A DNA stretch of 64,000 nt. Source: Streptomyces cellostaticus (GTDB lineage Bacteria; Actinomycetota; Actinomycetes; Streptomycetales; Streptomycetaceae). The translations under genes were made by a program, and so were the position numbers. Shown piece after piece: positions 33,224-41,711 of the stretch (its first letter is position 1; each line of letters starts with the position of its first letter). The notes beneath the pieces were generated by a model, which saw only the letters and a list, made by a program, of their open reading frames with translations, had not been told where the DNA came from and searched no databases. Location of the stretch: NCBI RefSeq assembly GCF_023630175.1, contig NZ_JALLIN010000006.1, forward strand, positions 124,001 to 188,000, in the 5' to 3' direction.

Positions 33224-34666
33224 GTGACTTCTGCGCCCGCCAAGCCCCGCATCCCGAACGTCCTCGCCGGACGGTACGCCTCCGCCGAGCTCGCCACGCT
33301 CTGGTCCCCCGAGCAGAAGGTGAGGCTGGAGCGGCAGCTCTGGCTCGCCGTCCTGCGGGCCCAGAAGGACCTCGGCATCGACGTGCCGGACGAGGCGCTC
33401 GCCGACTACGAGCGCGTCCTCGACACCGTGGACCTGGCCTCGATCGCCGAGCGCGAGAAGGTCACCCGGCACGACGTGAAGGCACGCATCGAGGAGTTCA
33501 ACGACCTCGCCGGGCACGAGCACGTGCACAAGGGCATGACCTCCCGCGATCTCACGGAGAACGTGGAGCAGCTCCAGATCCGGCTCTCCCTGGAACTGGT
33601 GCGGGACCGCACCGTGGCCGTCCTGGCCCGGCTCGGCAAGCTGGCGGGCGAGTACGCCGAGCTGGTCATGGCCGGCCGCTCGCACAACGTGGCCGCCCAG
33701 GCCACCACCCTCGGCAAGCGGTTCGCGACCGCCGCCGACGAACTGCTGGTCGCCCACGGCCGCGTCGAGGAACTGCTGGGCCGCTACCCGCTGCGCGGCA
33801 TCAAGGGCCCGGTCGGCACCGCCCAGGACATGCTGGACCTGCTCGGCGGCGACGCGGCCAAGCTGGCCGAGCTGGAGGACCGCATCGCCCGGCATCTGGG
33901 CTTCTCGCAGGCGTTCACCTCGGTCGGCCAGGTGTACCCGCGCTCGCTGGACTACGAGGTCGTGACCGCGCTGGTGCAGCTCGCCGCGGCGCCGTCCTCC
34001 CTGGCGAGGACGATCCGGCTGATGGCCGGCCATGAACTGGTCACCGAGGGCTTCAAGCCGGGCCAGGTGGGCTCCTCGGCGATGCCGCACAAGATGAACA
34101 CCCGCTCCTGCGAGCGCGTCAACGGCCTGATGGTCGTCCTGCGCGGCTACGCCTCGATGACCGGCGAGCTGGCCGGCGACCAGTGGAACGAGGGGGACGT
34201 CTCCTGCTCGGTGGTGCGCCGGGTGGCCCTGCCGGACGCGTTCTTCGCGCTGGACGGCCTGCTGGAGACCTTCCTGACGGTGCTCGACGAGTTCGGCGCC
34301 TTCCCGGCCGTCGTCGCGCGCGAGCTGGACCGCTACCTGCCGTTCCTCGCCACCACCAAGGTGCTCATGGGCGCCGTGCGGGCGGGCGTGGGCCGCGAGG
34401 TCGGGCACGAGGCCATCAAGGAGAACGCGGTGGCCACCGCGCTCGCGATGCGTGAGCAGGGGGCCGAGCGCAACGACCTGCTCGACAAGCTCGCCGCCGA
34501 CGAGCGGCTGCCGCTCGGCCGCGAGGAGCTGGCCGCGCTGATGGCCGACAAGCTGTCCTTCACCGGTGCGGCCGCGGAACAGGTCGCAGTGGTCGTCGGC
34601 CGGATCGAGGAGATCGTCAAGCAGCGCCCCGAGGCCGCCGGTTACACCCCGGGAGCGATCCTCTGA
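33224..34666 (+). CDS. purB: Adenylosuccinate lyase
   Basis: Purine pathway lyase that makes AICAR and, later, AMP by releasing fumarate. 480 aa of the fumarase/aspartase superfamily: GMTSRDLTENVEQLQ, the catalytic His region AGRSHNVAAQATTLGKR, and the signature loop GSSAMPHKMNTRSCE with the catalytic Ser. The start is GTG 33224. TAGACT lies 8 bases before it with no Shine-Dalgarno sequence, which suggests a leaderless message. The length and HEHVHKGMTS spacing favour PurB over argininosuccinate lyase. Confidence 0.95.
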   Translation: MTSAPAKPRIPNVLAGRYASAELATLWSPEQKVRLERQLWLAVLRAQKDLGIDVPDEALADYERVLDTVDLASIAEREKVTRHDVKARIEEFNDLAGHEHVHKGMTSRDLTENVEQLQIRLSLELVRDRTVAVLARLGKLAGEYAELVMAGRSHNVAAQATTLGKRFATAADELLVAHGRVEELLGRYPLRGIKGPVGTAQDMLDLLGGDAAKLAELEDRIARHLGFSQAFTSVGQVYPRSLDYEVVTALVQLAAAPSSLARTIRLMAGHELVTEGFKPGQVGSSAMPHKMNTRSCERVNGLMVVLRGYASMTGELAGDQWNEGDVSCSVVRRVALPDAFFALDGLLETFLTVLDEFGAFPAVVARELDRYLPFLATTKVLMGAVRAGVGREVGHEAIKENAVATALAMREQGAERNDLLDKLAADERLPLGREELAALMADKLSFTGAAAEQVAVVVGRIEEIVKQRPEAAGYTPGAIL

Positions 34667-35214
34667 CCCGCTTCACCGCGGCGGAACTGGAGGCCGCCCG
34701 CGACCGCCTCGTCCCGGACGTGGTCGCGGACGGCCTCCGGGTGCTCTTCTGCGGCATCAACCCCGGCCTGATGTCCGCGGCCACCGGCCACCACTTCGCC
34801 CGGCCGGGCAACCGGTTCTGGCCGGTGCTGCATCGGTCCGGCTTCACGCCGCGGCTGCTGGAGCCCGCCGAGCAGCGGGAACTGCTGACGTACGGGCTGG
34901 GCGTCACCAACGTCGTGGCGCGCGCGACCGCTCGCGCCGACGAGCTGACCGCCGAGGAGTACGTGGCGGGCGGTCGGGAGCTGTCGGCCCGGGTGACGCG
35001 GCTGGAACCGAGGTGGCTCGCCGTGGTCGGCGTGATGGCGTACCGGGCCGCCTTCGGCGACCGCGGGGCCGCGGTCGGTCCGCAGGAGGCGACCGTCGGA
35101 GGCGCCCGGGTGTGGGTGCTGCCCAACCCCAGCGGGCTGAACGCGCACTGGACGGCGGCGGCGATGGCGGAGGAGTTCGCACGGCTGCGCAGGGCGGCGG
35201 ACGAGGGGTCCTGA
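34663..35214 (+). CDS. mug: G/U mismatch-specific DNA glycosylase, probable CTG start
   Basis: Uracil-DNA glycosylase superfamily enzyme that removes U or T opposite G. CGINPGLMSAATGHHFARPG is the active-site motif 1 (GINPG) and VLPNPSGLNAH is motif 2 (NPSGLN). The family N-terminus (TRFTAAELEAARDRLVPDV) is encoded, but only a CTG at 34663, overlapping the purB stop as CTGA, is available as its start. The first conventional codon is GTG 34720, which would remove 19 residues of family-like sequence. Coupled to purB. Confidence 0.88.
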   Translation: MTRFTAAELEAARDRLVPDVVADGLRVLFCGINPGLMSAATGHHFARPGNRFWPVLHRSGFTPRLLEPAEQRELLTYGLGVTNVVARATARADELTAEEYVAGGRELSARVTRLEPRWLAVVGVMAYRAAFGDRGAAVGPQEATVGGARVWVLPNPSGLNAHWTAAAMAEEFARLRRAADEGS

Positions 35215-35218
35215 CGGG

Positions 35219-35659
35219 TCAGGGCGGGTCCGTCTCGGTGACCACCGCCAGTAGCTGTAAGGGCAGTTCGCTCTCCCACTGGGACACCCCCAGGGCGAGC
35301 CAGCGGCCCGGCTCGACCCGCCACAGGTGCAGATCCGGTACGTGCGCGGCCAGCGAGCCCCAGGGCTCCGCCGCCGCCTCCCCCTCCGCGCCGCGCAGGA
35401 AGACTCCGGCCAGACCGAACACGTCCGCCGGTCCCCACCGCTCGGCGAGCCGCTCGCCGAGCGCGTCCCGGTCGGCCTCGTACTGCGCCCGCGCCGTCTG
35501 CCGTTCGGTGCCGTCGTCCTCGTGGAAGTCGCCGCTCGTGCGCAGTTCGGCCATCAGGTAGCCGGGCCCGCCCGTACCGGTGTCCGTCCTGCCGTGCTCC
35601 GCCGGGAACTCCCGCTCGCACAATCGCTCGATCACAGCAAGACAGTTCACGATGTCCAT
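35219..35659 (-). CDS. Hypothetical protein, conserved-looking
   Basis: 146 aa soluble protein starting MDIVNCLAVIERLCEREFPA. It is acidic, with a Trp-rich C-terminal half (LHLWRVEPGRWLALGVSQWE) and GGPGYLMAEL near residue 37. No known domain is recognised. It converges with mug, 4 bp apart. ATG 35659 is preferred to a longer upstream frame, which reads into the ABC permease 3' region. Function unknown. Confidence 0.7.
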   Translation of the reverse strand: MDIVNCLAVIERLCEREFPAEHGRTDTGTGGPGYLMAELRTSGDFHEDDGTERQTARAQYEADRDALGERLAERWGPADVFGLAGVFLRGAEGEAAAEPWGSLAAHVPDLHLWRVEPGRWLALGVSQWESELPLQLLAVVTETDPP

Positions 35660-35700
35660 GAGACCCAGTAAAACGGCCCCCACTGACAAGTGGCGTACCG

Positions 35701-36411
35701 TCAGGCGTCCCTGCGGCACAGGCTCCACGCCCCCGCGGACAGGGCCGCCGCCGACCAGAGCGCGGCCACCGCGAGCCCGCTCCAGGGGCCGAGGGCTCCG
35801 TCATGGGCGCTGTGCAGGACGACCTGGCCGGCCCGGTCGGGCAGCAGGTCGGCCACGCCCGAGGACATGTCGCCGATGACGAAGGACACGATCAGCAGGA
35901 ACGGGATCAGCACGGAGAGCGTCGCGACGCCGCTGCGCAGCACGGCCGTGAGTCCCGCGGCGAACAGCGCCATCAGCGTGAGGTGGACACCGCAGCCGAC
36001 GGCGCCGCGCAGCCCCTCGGTCCAGTTCGGCCCGGAGTCCCCGAGGACGGCCTTGCCCACCAGCAGGGTCACCAGGCCGGTGCCCAACCCCGTCGCCAGC
36101 ACCGGCAGGGCGACGGCCGTCGCCTTCGCGGCGAACCACCGCCGCCGGTCGGGTACGGCCGCCAGGGTCAGCCGCAGCGCGCCGCCCCGGAACTCGGAGG
36201 CGACGGCCGTCGTCCCGAAGGCGATCGCGGCGATCTGCCCGAAACTGACGCCGAAGAACACCGAGTACAGCGGGTCCGTCTCCTCGGCGTCGGCGGAGGC
36301 GAGCGCGGAGAACGCGACGGTGGCGACCAGGACCGCGGCCAGGCTGCCGACGAGCGGGCGCAGGGTGCGGATCTTGATCCACTCCGCGTGCAGGACCGGG
36401 GCGAACGGCAT
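35701..36411 (-). CDS. ABC-2 type transporter permease
   Basis: 236 aa membrane protein with about six TM segments (LVGSLAAVLVATVAFSALA, FGQIAAIAFGTTAVASEF, LPVLATGLGTGLVTLLVG, LTLMALFAAGLTAVL, TLSVLIPFLLIVSFVIGDM, and a C-terminal pair). The SEFRGGALRLTL motif after TM2 is typical of small actinobacterial antibiotic or lipid exporters. It starts 2 bp after the ATPase stop, forming an operon, and lies divergent from a two-component system. Confidence 0.9.
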   Translation of the reverse strand: MPFAPVLHAEWIKIRTLRPLVGSLAAVLVATVAFSALASADAEETDPLYSVFFGVSFGQIAAIAFGTTAVASEFRGGALRLTLAAVPDRRRWFAAKATAVALPVLATGLGTGLVTLLVGKAVLGDSGPNWTEGLRGAVGCGVHLTLMALFAAGLTAVLRSGVATLSVLIPFLLIVSFVIGDMSSGVADLLPDRAGQVVLHSAHDGALGPWSGLAVAALWSAAALSAGAWSLCRRDA

Positions 36412-36413
36412 GG

Positions 36414-37334
36414 TCAGGCCTCCTGGGGCTGGGCGGTGAACTCGGCCTCGGCGGCCGTCAGATCGAGATAGGCCTCTTCGAGCGTGGCCTCCTGGGCGGT
36501 CAGTTCCAGCACGGGCACGCCCGCCCGCGCCACCAGCCGGCCGATGTCGTCCACGCGTGCGTGCCGCACGGTCCAGGTGCCGTCCGCGTCCTGGGAGGCG
36601 TCGTGACCGTGTCGGGTGAGCAGGCCGCCGAGCGCGGCGGGGTCGGTGGTGCGGATCCTGACCCGGGGCCGGAGCCGCGCGTGGATGAACTCCCGGACCG
36701 GTGCGTCGGCGAGGAGACGGCCGCGGCCGACGATCACCAGGTGGTCGGCGAAGGCGGCGGTCTCGTTCATCAGATGGCTGGAGACGAGGACCGCGCGGCC
36801 CTGCGCGGCGAGGTCGCGCAGCAGGGTGCGGATCCAGACGATGCCCTCCGGGTCGAGGCCGTTGGCCGGCTCGTCCAGCAGGACCACCTCCGGGTCGCCG
36901 AGCAGGGCGGCGGCGATGCCGAGCCGCTGGCGCATGCCCAGGGAGAACGTCCGCACCCGGCGGCGCGCCACCGCAGCGAGGCCGGTCCGCTCCAGGACCG
37001 TGTCCACCCGGTGGGCCGGGATGCGGTTGCTGACCGCCAGGGCCCGCAGGTGGTCGCGGGCGCTGCGGGAGCCGTGCGCGGCCCCGGCGTCCAGCAGGGC
37101 GCCCACCCGGCGCAGCGGGTCCCGGAGTTCGGTGTAGGCCCGACCGCCGATGGTGGCGGTGCCGGAGGTCGGCCGGTCGAGGCCGAGGACGAGCCGCATG
37201 GTGGTGGACTTGCCGGCGCCGTTGGGGCCGAGGAATCCGGTGACGTGTCCGGGCCGGACGCCGAAGGTGAGCCGGTCCACGGCTCGCCGGCCGCCGTACT
37301 CCTTGGTGAGGTCTCGTACGTCGATGCTGGTCAT
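36414..37334 (-). CDS. ABC transporter ATP-binding protein (CcmA/DrrA type)
   Basis: 306 aa ATPase for the adjacent permease. Walker A is GPNGAGKST, the signature is FSLGMRQRLG, Walker B is VVLLDEPANGLDPEG, and the switch region is VSSHLMNETAAFAD. The DrrA-like C-terminal extension (residues 220-306) is present. Start ATG 37334 is chosen because MTSIDVRDLTKEYGGRRAVD is the family start. It is divergent from the kinase gene at 37441 and is likely switched on by it. Confidence 0.94.
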   Translation of the reverse strand: MTSIDVRDLTKEYGGRRAVDRLTFGVRPGHVTGFLGPNGAGKSTTMRLVLGLDRPTSGTATIGGRAYTELRDPLRRVGALLDAGAAHGSRSARDHLRALAVSNRIPAHRVDTVLERTGLAAVARRRVRTFSLGMRQRLGIAAALLGDPEVVLLDEPANGLDPEGIVWIRTLLRDLAAQGRAVLVSSHLMNETAAFADHLVIVGRGRLLADAPVREFIHARLRPRVRIRTTDPAALGGLLTRHGHDASQDADGTWTVRHARVDDIGRLVARAGVPVLELTAQEATLEEAYLDLTAAEAEFTAQPQEA

Positions 37335-37388
37335 GGCAACAGCCTTGCGGCAACGGGGCGTCGGTTCCTCCCCCGCCGGTGGGAAGCG

Positions 37389-37408
37389 TCTCCCCCGTGC
37401 GGGGGAGA
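37389..37408. promoter_or_regulatory. Perfect 20-bp palindrome between exporter and two-component genes
   Basis: TCTCCCCCG, TG, CGGGGGAGA (9-2-9) in the 106-bp divergent promoter. It lies 33 bp before the kinase ATG and 55 bp before the ABC ATPase ATG. Position and symmetry suit binding of the dimeric LuxR-type regulator encoded downstream. It could also fold as an mRNA hairpin. Confidence 0.6.
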
Positions 37409-37440
37409 TCCGCCGGCACGGCTCCTGCGAGGATGGGCCC

Positions 37441-38595
37441 ATGGTCCAATTCCTGCGCCCGCTGTCGCGCGGGACCACGTACACACGTCTGCTGCATCTG
37501 TGGGTCCCCATGCTGCTGCAGAGCCTGTGGACGCTGATCGACGTGTCGAAACCCTGGGTGCCCGCGCTGGTGCTCGTCCCGGTCGGCCTCCTGCCCGCCG
37601 TACGTGTGGGCGAGGGCGTCCAGGGACGGCTGCTGCTGACTCCCGGCGCGCAGGATCCCGGCATCTCCGCCACCGCGTCGGTGGGCTGGCGGGACCGCGG
37701 CCGCACGGTGCTGTGGCTGGAGCTGCGTGTTCTCCTCGGCTGGGTCACCGCGTTCCTGTCGGTGTGGATGCCGATCGCGGCGTACGAGCTGGCGAAGTGC
37801 GCCTGGGGGCGGGCACCCTCCGGGGTGCCCGTGCTGGACCTGCTGCCGGCGAACCGGGCGTGTGCCCTGCTGGCGCCGCTGCCGCTGATCGTCCTGTACG
37901 GAGCCGTCGTCGGACTGGGCGAGCTGATCACCACGTGCGCCCGCGGCTTGCTCGGGCCGTCCGCGGCCGAGCGGCTGGCCGCGCTGGAGGAGCGCACCGA
38001 ACGGCTCCTGGAACGCACCCGGATCGCACGGGAGTTGCACGACTCCATCGGGCACGCCCTGACGGTGGCGGTGGTGCAGGCGGGCGCGGCGCGGGCGGCG
38101 GGAGATCCGGGGTTCACCGACCGGGCCCTGGAGGCCATCGAGGAGACCGGCCGGGCCGCGCTCGGCGATCTGGAGCGGGTGCTCGGTGTGTTGCGCGAGT
38201 CGGACCGGCCGGCCGCCGCCCGGCCCACCCTGGCCGACGCCGACCGCCTGCTGGAGTCGGCACGCGCCTCCGGCGCCGGGGTCGAGGCCGAGGTGACCGG
38301 ACCGGTGGCCCTCGTGCCGGGGCCGGTCTCGCGTGAGGGGTACCGGATCCTGCAGGAGGCGCTCACCAATGTGCTGCGGCACGCCGGAGCGGTCCCGGTG
38401 CGGGTGCGGGTGTCCGTGGACGGGGACACGCTCGCTCTGGAGGTCCGCAATCCGCTGCCCGCCGAACCGCCCGGGACGGGGCGGGGCAGCGGACTGCGCG
38501 GGATACGGGAGCGGGCGGCACTGCTCGGGGGCAGCGCCCGCACCGGCCCCGACGAGGGCGACTGGCAGGTGCGTGCGGAGCTGCCGCTGCGTTGA
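37441..38595 (+). CDS. Sensor histidine kinase next to ABC exporter
   Basis: 384 aa. Two or more membrane segments around residues 20-60 and 95-165 (VLLGWVTAFLSVWMPIAAY, ALLAPLPLIVLYGAVVGLG). The HisKA_3 box is TRIARELHDSIGHALTVAVV with His200. The HATPase part has REGYRILQEALTNVLRHAG and GSGLRGIRERAALLGG. Like other kinases beside ABC exporters it may sense the exported compound or cell-envelope stress. The response regulator gene starts 14 bp after the stop. Confidence 0.93.
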   Translation: MVQFLRPLSRGTTYTRLLHLWVPMLLQSLWTLIDVSKPWVPALVLVPVGLLPAVRVGEGVQGRLLLTPGAQDPGISATASVGWRDRGRTVLWLELRVLLGWVTAFLSVWMPIAAYELAKCAWGRAPSGVPVLDLLPANRACALLAPLPLIVLYGAVVGLGELITTCARGLLGPSAAERLAALEERTERLLERTRIARELHDSIGHALTVAVVQAGAARAAGDPGFTDRALEAIEETGRAALGDLERVLGVLRESDRPAAARPTLADADRLLESARASGAGVEAEVTGPVALVPGPVSREGYRILQEALTNVLRHAGAVPVRVRVSVDGDTLALEVRNPLPAEPPGTGRGSGLRGIRERAALLGGSARTGPDEGDWQVRAELPLR

Positions 38596-38609
38596 TCTAC
38601 GCTGGCCGG

Positions 38610-39263
38610 ATGCCGGTCACCGTACTCCTGGTCGACGACGAGCCCCTGGTGCGCGCGGGTCTGCGCGCCGTGCTGGAGGCACAGCCCGACATCCAGGTGG
38701 TCGGTGAGGCCGCCGACGGGGCGGCGGTCATCCCGCTCGTGCGCCGGCTGCGGCCGGACGTGGTCGCGATGGACGTGCGGATGCCGCTGATGGACGGGAT
38801 CGAGGCCACGCGCGCGGTGCTGCGCACGGTGGACGCACCGCCCAAGATCATCGTGGTGACCACCTTCGAGGACGACGAGTTCGTCTACGAGGCGCTGCGC
38901 GCCGGCGCCGACGGCTTCCTGCTCAAGCGGTCCCGGCCGGCCGAGATCGTGCACGCGGTGCGGCTGGTCGCGGACGGCGAGTCGCTGTTGTTCCCGGCAT
39001 CCGTGCGGCGCCTCGCCGCCCGGTTCGGGGAGCGGCGCACGGCCGGCGCCGCGCTGACCGGAGCCGGGCTGACGGAGCGGGAGGCGGAGGTGCTGCGGCT
39101 GATGGCGCGAGGGCTGTCGAACGCGGAGATCGCCGCCCGCCTGGTCGTCGGGACCGAGACGGTCAAGTCGCACGTGAGCGCCGTACTGGCCAAGCTGGGG
39201 GCGCGTGACCGCACCCAGGCGGTGATCGCGGCCTATGAATCGGGGTTCGTCGCACCCGGCTGA
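38610..39263 (+). CDS. NarL/LuxR-family response regulator
   Basis: 217 aa. The receiver has DDEPLVRAG, phospho-acceptor Asp55 in VAMDVRMPLMDG, VTTFEDD and FLLKRSRP. The DNA-binding domain has LTEREAEVLRLMARGLSNAE and TETVKSHVSAVLAKLGARDR. ATG 38610 begins MPVTVLLVDDEPL; a TTG 18 bases earlier is unlikely. It is the natural partner of the upstream kinase and likely regulator of the divergent ABC exporter. Confidence 0.95.
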   Translation: MPVTVLLVDDEPLVRAGLRAVLEAQPDIQVVGEAADGAAVIPLVRRLRPDVVAMDVRMPLMDGIEATRAVLRTVDAPPKIIVVTTFEDDEFVYEALRAGADGFLLKRSRPAEIVHAVRLVADGESLLFPASVRRLAARFGERRTAGAALTGAGLTEREAEVLRLMARGLSNAEIAARLVVGTETVKSHVSAVLAKLGARDRTQAVIAAYESGFVAPG

Positions 39264-39359
39264 CCCGGGGCCGCAGGGCCGGCGGGGCCCGGCACTCGCC
39301 GGGGTGGGCCGGGCCGAGTACGATCCGCCCAACACGCCCGCGAGCTGGGAGGACGGACG

Positions 39360-40517
39360 GTGGGGCAGCTTACCGGTGGCGACCCCTCGCTGCTGCGAAG
39401 GATCAACTCCGCTGTGGTGCTGCACGCGTTGCGGGCCACGGACTGCGCGACGCTCACCGAGATCACCCGGGTCACCGGCCTGTCCCGGCCGACCGTCGAA
39501 GGCGTCGTCGAGGGACTCGTCGAGGCGGGGCTCGTGGTCGGGAAGGCGGCGGACGAGGGCACCGCACGCCGCCAGGGACGGCCCGCCCGCCGGTACCGGT
39601 TCCGGGCCGAGGCAGGACATCTGCTGGGCCTGGAGATCGGCCCGCACCGGGTCGCCGCGCTCCTGTCCGACCTGGACGGACGGGTGCTGGGCACGCAGGC
39701 CAAGGAGGTGGCCGAGACGGCGCAGGCGGACGAGCGTCTCGACCGGCTGCGCGGCACGGTCGCCGAACTGCTGCGCCGGGCCGGGGTGGCACGGGGCTCG
39801 CTGCGGGCGGTGGGCGTGGCCTCACCGGGCATCGTGGAGGCGGACGGGACGGTACGGCTCGGCACGGCGCTGCCGGAGTGGACCGGCCTGCGGCTCGGCG
39901 AACGGCTCGGCCGCTCCTTCAGGTGCCCGGTGCTGGTCGAGAACGACGCCAACGCGGCGGCCGTCGCCGAGCACTGGAAGGGCGCGGCGACCGAGACCGA
40001 CGACCTGGTGTTCGTCCTGGCCGGACTCAGCCCGGGCGCGGGCGCGCTGATCGGCGGCCGGCTGCACCGGGGGTACGGCGGGGCGGCCGGGGAGATCGGC
40101 GCGCTGCATCTGCTGGGCCGGGAGGCGACCCCGGAGACCCTGCTGTCCACCACCGACGAACCGCTGCACCCGCTGGACGAGCAGGCGGTCGCCGAGGTGT
40201 TCGCGCTCGCCCGGAGCGGCGACCAGCGGGCCCGGGCGGCGGTCGACCGGTTCCTCCAACGGCTCGTCCACGACGTGGCCGCGCTGGTGCTGGCCCTCGA
40301 CCCCGAACTGGTGGTGATCGGCGGCTGGGCGGCCGGCCTGGACGGGGTGCTCGATCCGCTGCGCCGGGAACTCGCCCGCTACTGCCTGCGCCCGCCCCGG
40401 GTGGCGCTCTCCGCGCTCGGCGAGGCGGCCGTGGCCACGGGTGCGCTGCGGCTGGCCCTCGATCACGTCGAGGCGGAGCTGTTCGCGGTGGAGGGAACCG
40501 TCACCGCCCGGCGTTGA
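39360..40517 (+). CDS. ROK-family transcriptional regulator
   Basis: 385 aa. An N-terminal winged helix-turn-helix (LTEITRVTGLSRPTVEGVVE, residues 33-52) is followed by a ROK kinase-like fold (GLEIGPHRVAALLSDLDGRVL, VGVASPGIVEADG, VENDANAAAVAEHW). The glucokinase Asp is present in NDAN, but the zinc-binding CxCGxxGC segment normal after GEIGHxxV is absent (here GEIGALHLLGREATPE), so sugar kinase activity is doubtful. It probably senses a sugar. GTG start, 385 codons; the target is unknown. Confidence 0.9.
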   Translation: MGQLTGGDPSLLRRINSAVVLHALRATDCATLTEITRVTGLSRPTVEGVVEGLVEAGLVVGKAADEGTARRQGRPARRYRFRAEAGHLLGLEIGPHRVAALLSDLDGRVLGTQAKEVAETAQADERLDRLRGTVAELLRRAGVARGSLRAVGVASPGIVEADGTVRLGTALPEWTGLRLGERLGRSFRCPVLVENDANAAAVAEHWKGAATETDDLVFVLAGLSPGAGALIGGRLHRGYGGAAGEIGALHLLGREATPETLLSTTDEPLHPLDEQAVAEVFALARSGDQRARAAVDRFLQRLVHDVAALVLALDPELVVIGGWAAGLDGVLDPLRRELARYCLRPPRVALSALGEAAVATGALRLALDHVEAELFAVEGTVTARR

Positions 40518-40578
40518 GACCGGGCACGTGCCCGCCGGGCGTCAGCGGCGGCCACCGGCTGCGCAGAACGCCGGGCGG

Positions 40579-40600
40579 CGCCCCGGTGGTCTCCGGGGCG
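40579..40600. terminator. Bidirectional hairpin between ROK and GntR genes
   Basis: CGCCCCGG, six bases, CCGGGGCG between convergent stops. A perfect GGGCACGTGCCC palindrome lies just before it, near 40523. Confidence 0.65.
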
Positions 40601-40618
40601 CGGGCCGGGACGGGTCGC

Positions 40619-41380
40619 TCAGGAGGCCCGCTGCCCGGGGTCGTGGTGTATCTCCACGTCGGGCGAGTCGCCGAAGGTCAGCCGGCAGGTGTCCGCGCGG
40701 TAGGTCGCCACCGAGAGCGCGGCGGTGCGGCCCTCGACGAAGAAGCGCGTGGTGACGACCAGGACGGGTGCGCCGGGCAGCCGGTCGAGGTCCCTGGCGT
40801 CCTCCGCGCGCGCCGAGCCCAGCTCGACGGCGCGGTCCTGGCCGTCCAGTTCGAGGCGCTGCAGCTCGCGCAGCACCGCGCGGGCGCGCGCGGCGCCGGA
40901 CGGGGCGTCGATCGCCGTCAGGTCGGGCACCGCGGCGTCGGGGACGTGGAGCAGTTCGGTGGCCACGCGCTGGCCGCCCGACATCCGTGAGCGGCGCACG
41001 ACGTGCACCTGCTCCCCCGAGCCGGTGTCCAGGGCGGCGGCCACCGCGGCGGGCGGCGCGGAGCGTACGCAGTCCACGGGCTGCCAGGCGTCGTCGGCGG
41101 AGCCCGGCCAGGTGTGCTGCCGGCTGCCCACGGCCACGCCCACGCGCGGGGGCGCGACGGTCGTGCCGACACCGCGGCGGCGCTGCAACCGGCCTTCCAG
41201 CTCCAGTTGTTCGAGGGCCTGGCGGAGTGTGGCGCGGGCGACGCCGAAGCGGGCGGCCAGATCACGCTCGTTGGGCAGGATCTCGCCGACCGAGAACTCC
41301 GAGTCGAGTGCCTCACTGAGCACGGTCTTGAGGTGCCAGTACTTCGGCTCCGGCACCGATTCGAGCTGCGTGGTCCCCAC
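40619..41380 (-). CDS. GntR-family regulator, HutC/UTRA subfamily
   Basis: 253 aa. The winged-helix domain covers residues about 8-75 (EPKYWHLKTVLSEALDSEFS, GEILPNERDLAARFGVARAT, LRQALEQLELEGRLQRRRGV). A UTRA ligand-binding domain follows, with RRSRMSGGQRVATELLHVPD and VVTTRFFVEGRTAALSVATY. GTG 41380 has GGAGG upstream. Such regulators respond to sugar phosphates or amino acid derivatives. It converges with the ROK gene. Confidence 0.9.
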   Translation of the reverse strand: MGTTQLESVPEPKYWHLKTVLSEALDSEFSVGEILPNERDLAARFGVARATLRQALEQLELEGRLQRRRGVGTTVAPPRVGVAVGSRQHTWPGSADDAWQPVDCVRSAPPAAVAAALDTGSGEQVHVVRRSRMSGGQRVATELLHVPDAAVPDLTAIDAPSGAARARAVLRELQRLELDGQDRAVELGSARAEDARDLDRLPGAPVLVVTTRFFVEGRTAALSVATYRADTCRLTFGDSPDVEIHHDPGQRAS

Positions 41381-41711
41381 CCTGTCCTCCGCAAGTGCCG
41401 TGGTCGGGCGGTTTTTCGCGCCCTTGTTTATTAAAGGTTGTTGCACTTGTCTGCGACCATAGGGCGGCCCACACCCTTGGTCAAGACCAATCATCGATCC
41501 CGCGGGCGGCACCCGAGGGCCGCACCGCGCGGCGTTCACGCGGCGTTCGCACAGGTGGGCGAGTGCGGCCTTCCGGGGAAGCCCGTCGCACGACGGCTCC
41601 CGGAGCGGGCCGCGGCGCGGGCCGCGGGCGCCGGCAAGGGGCTACCCGTCGGTAGTAATTGCTGACAAGCTGTCTACGGCGTCCGTCAGCAGTCCAGCCG
41701 AGGAGCACTCC
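41381..41711. other. Divergent promoter region, GntR and alpha/beta hydrolase
   Basis: No gene is visible. Near 41420-41450 is an AT-rich run (TTGTTTATTAAAGGTTGTTG), unusual here and a likely promoter for the GntR gene. Near 41642-41655, CTACC-4-GGTAG is a short inverted repeat of the kind bound by TetR-like repressors. At 41661-41690, GCTGAC and GTCAGC form a wider one, just before the GAGGAGC ribosome site of the hydrolase. Confidence 0.45.
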
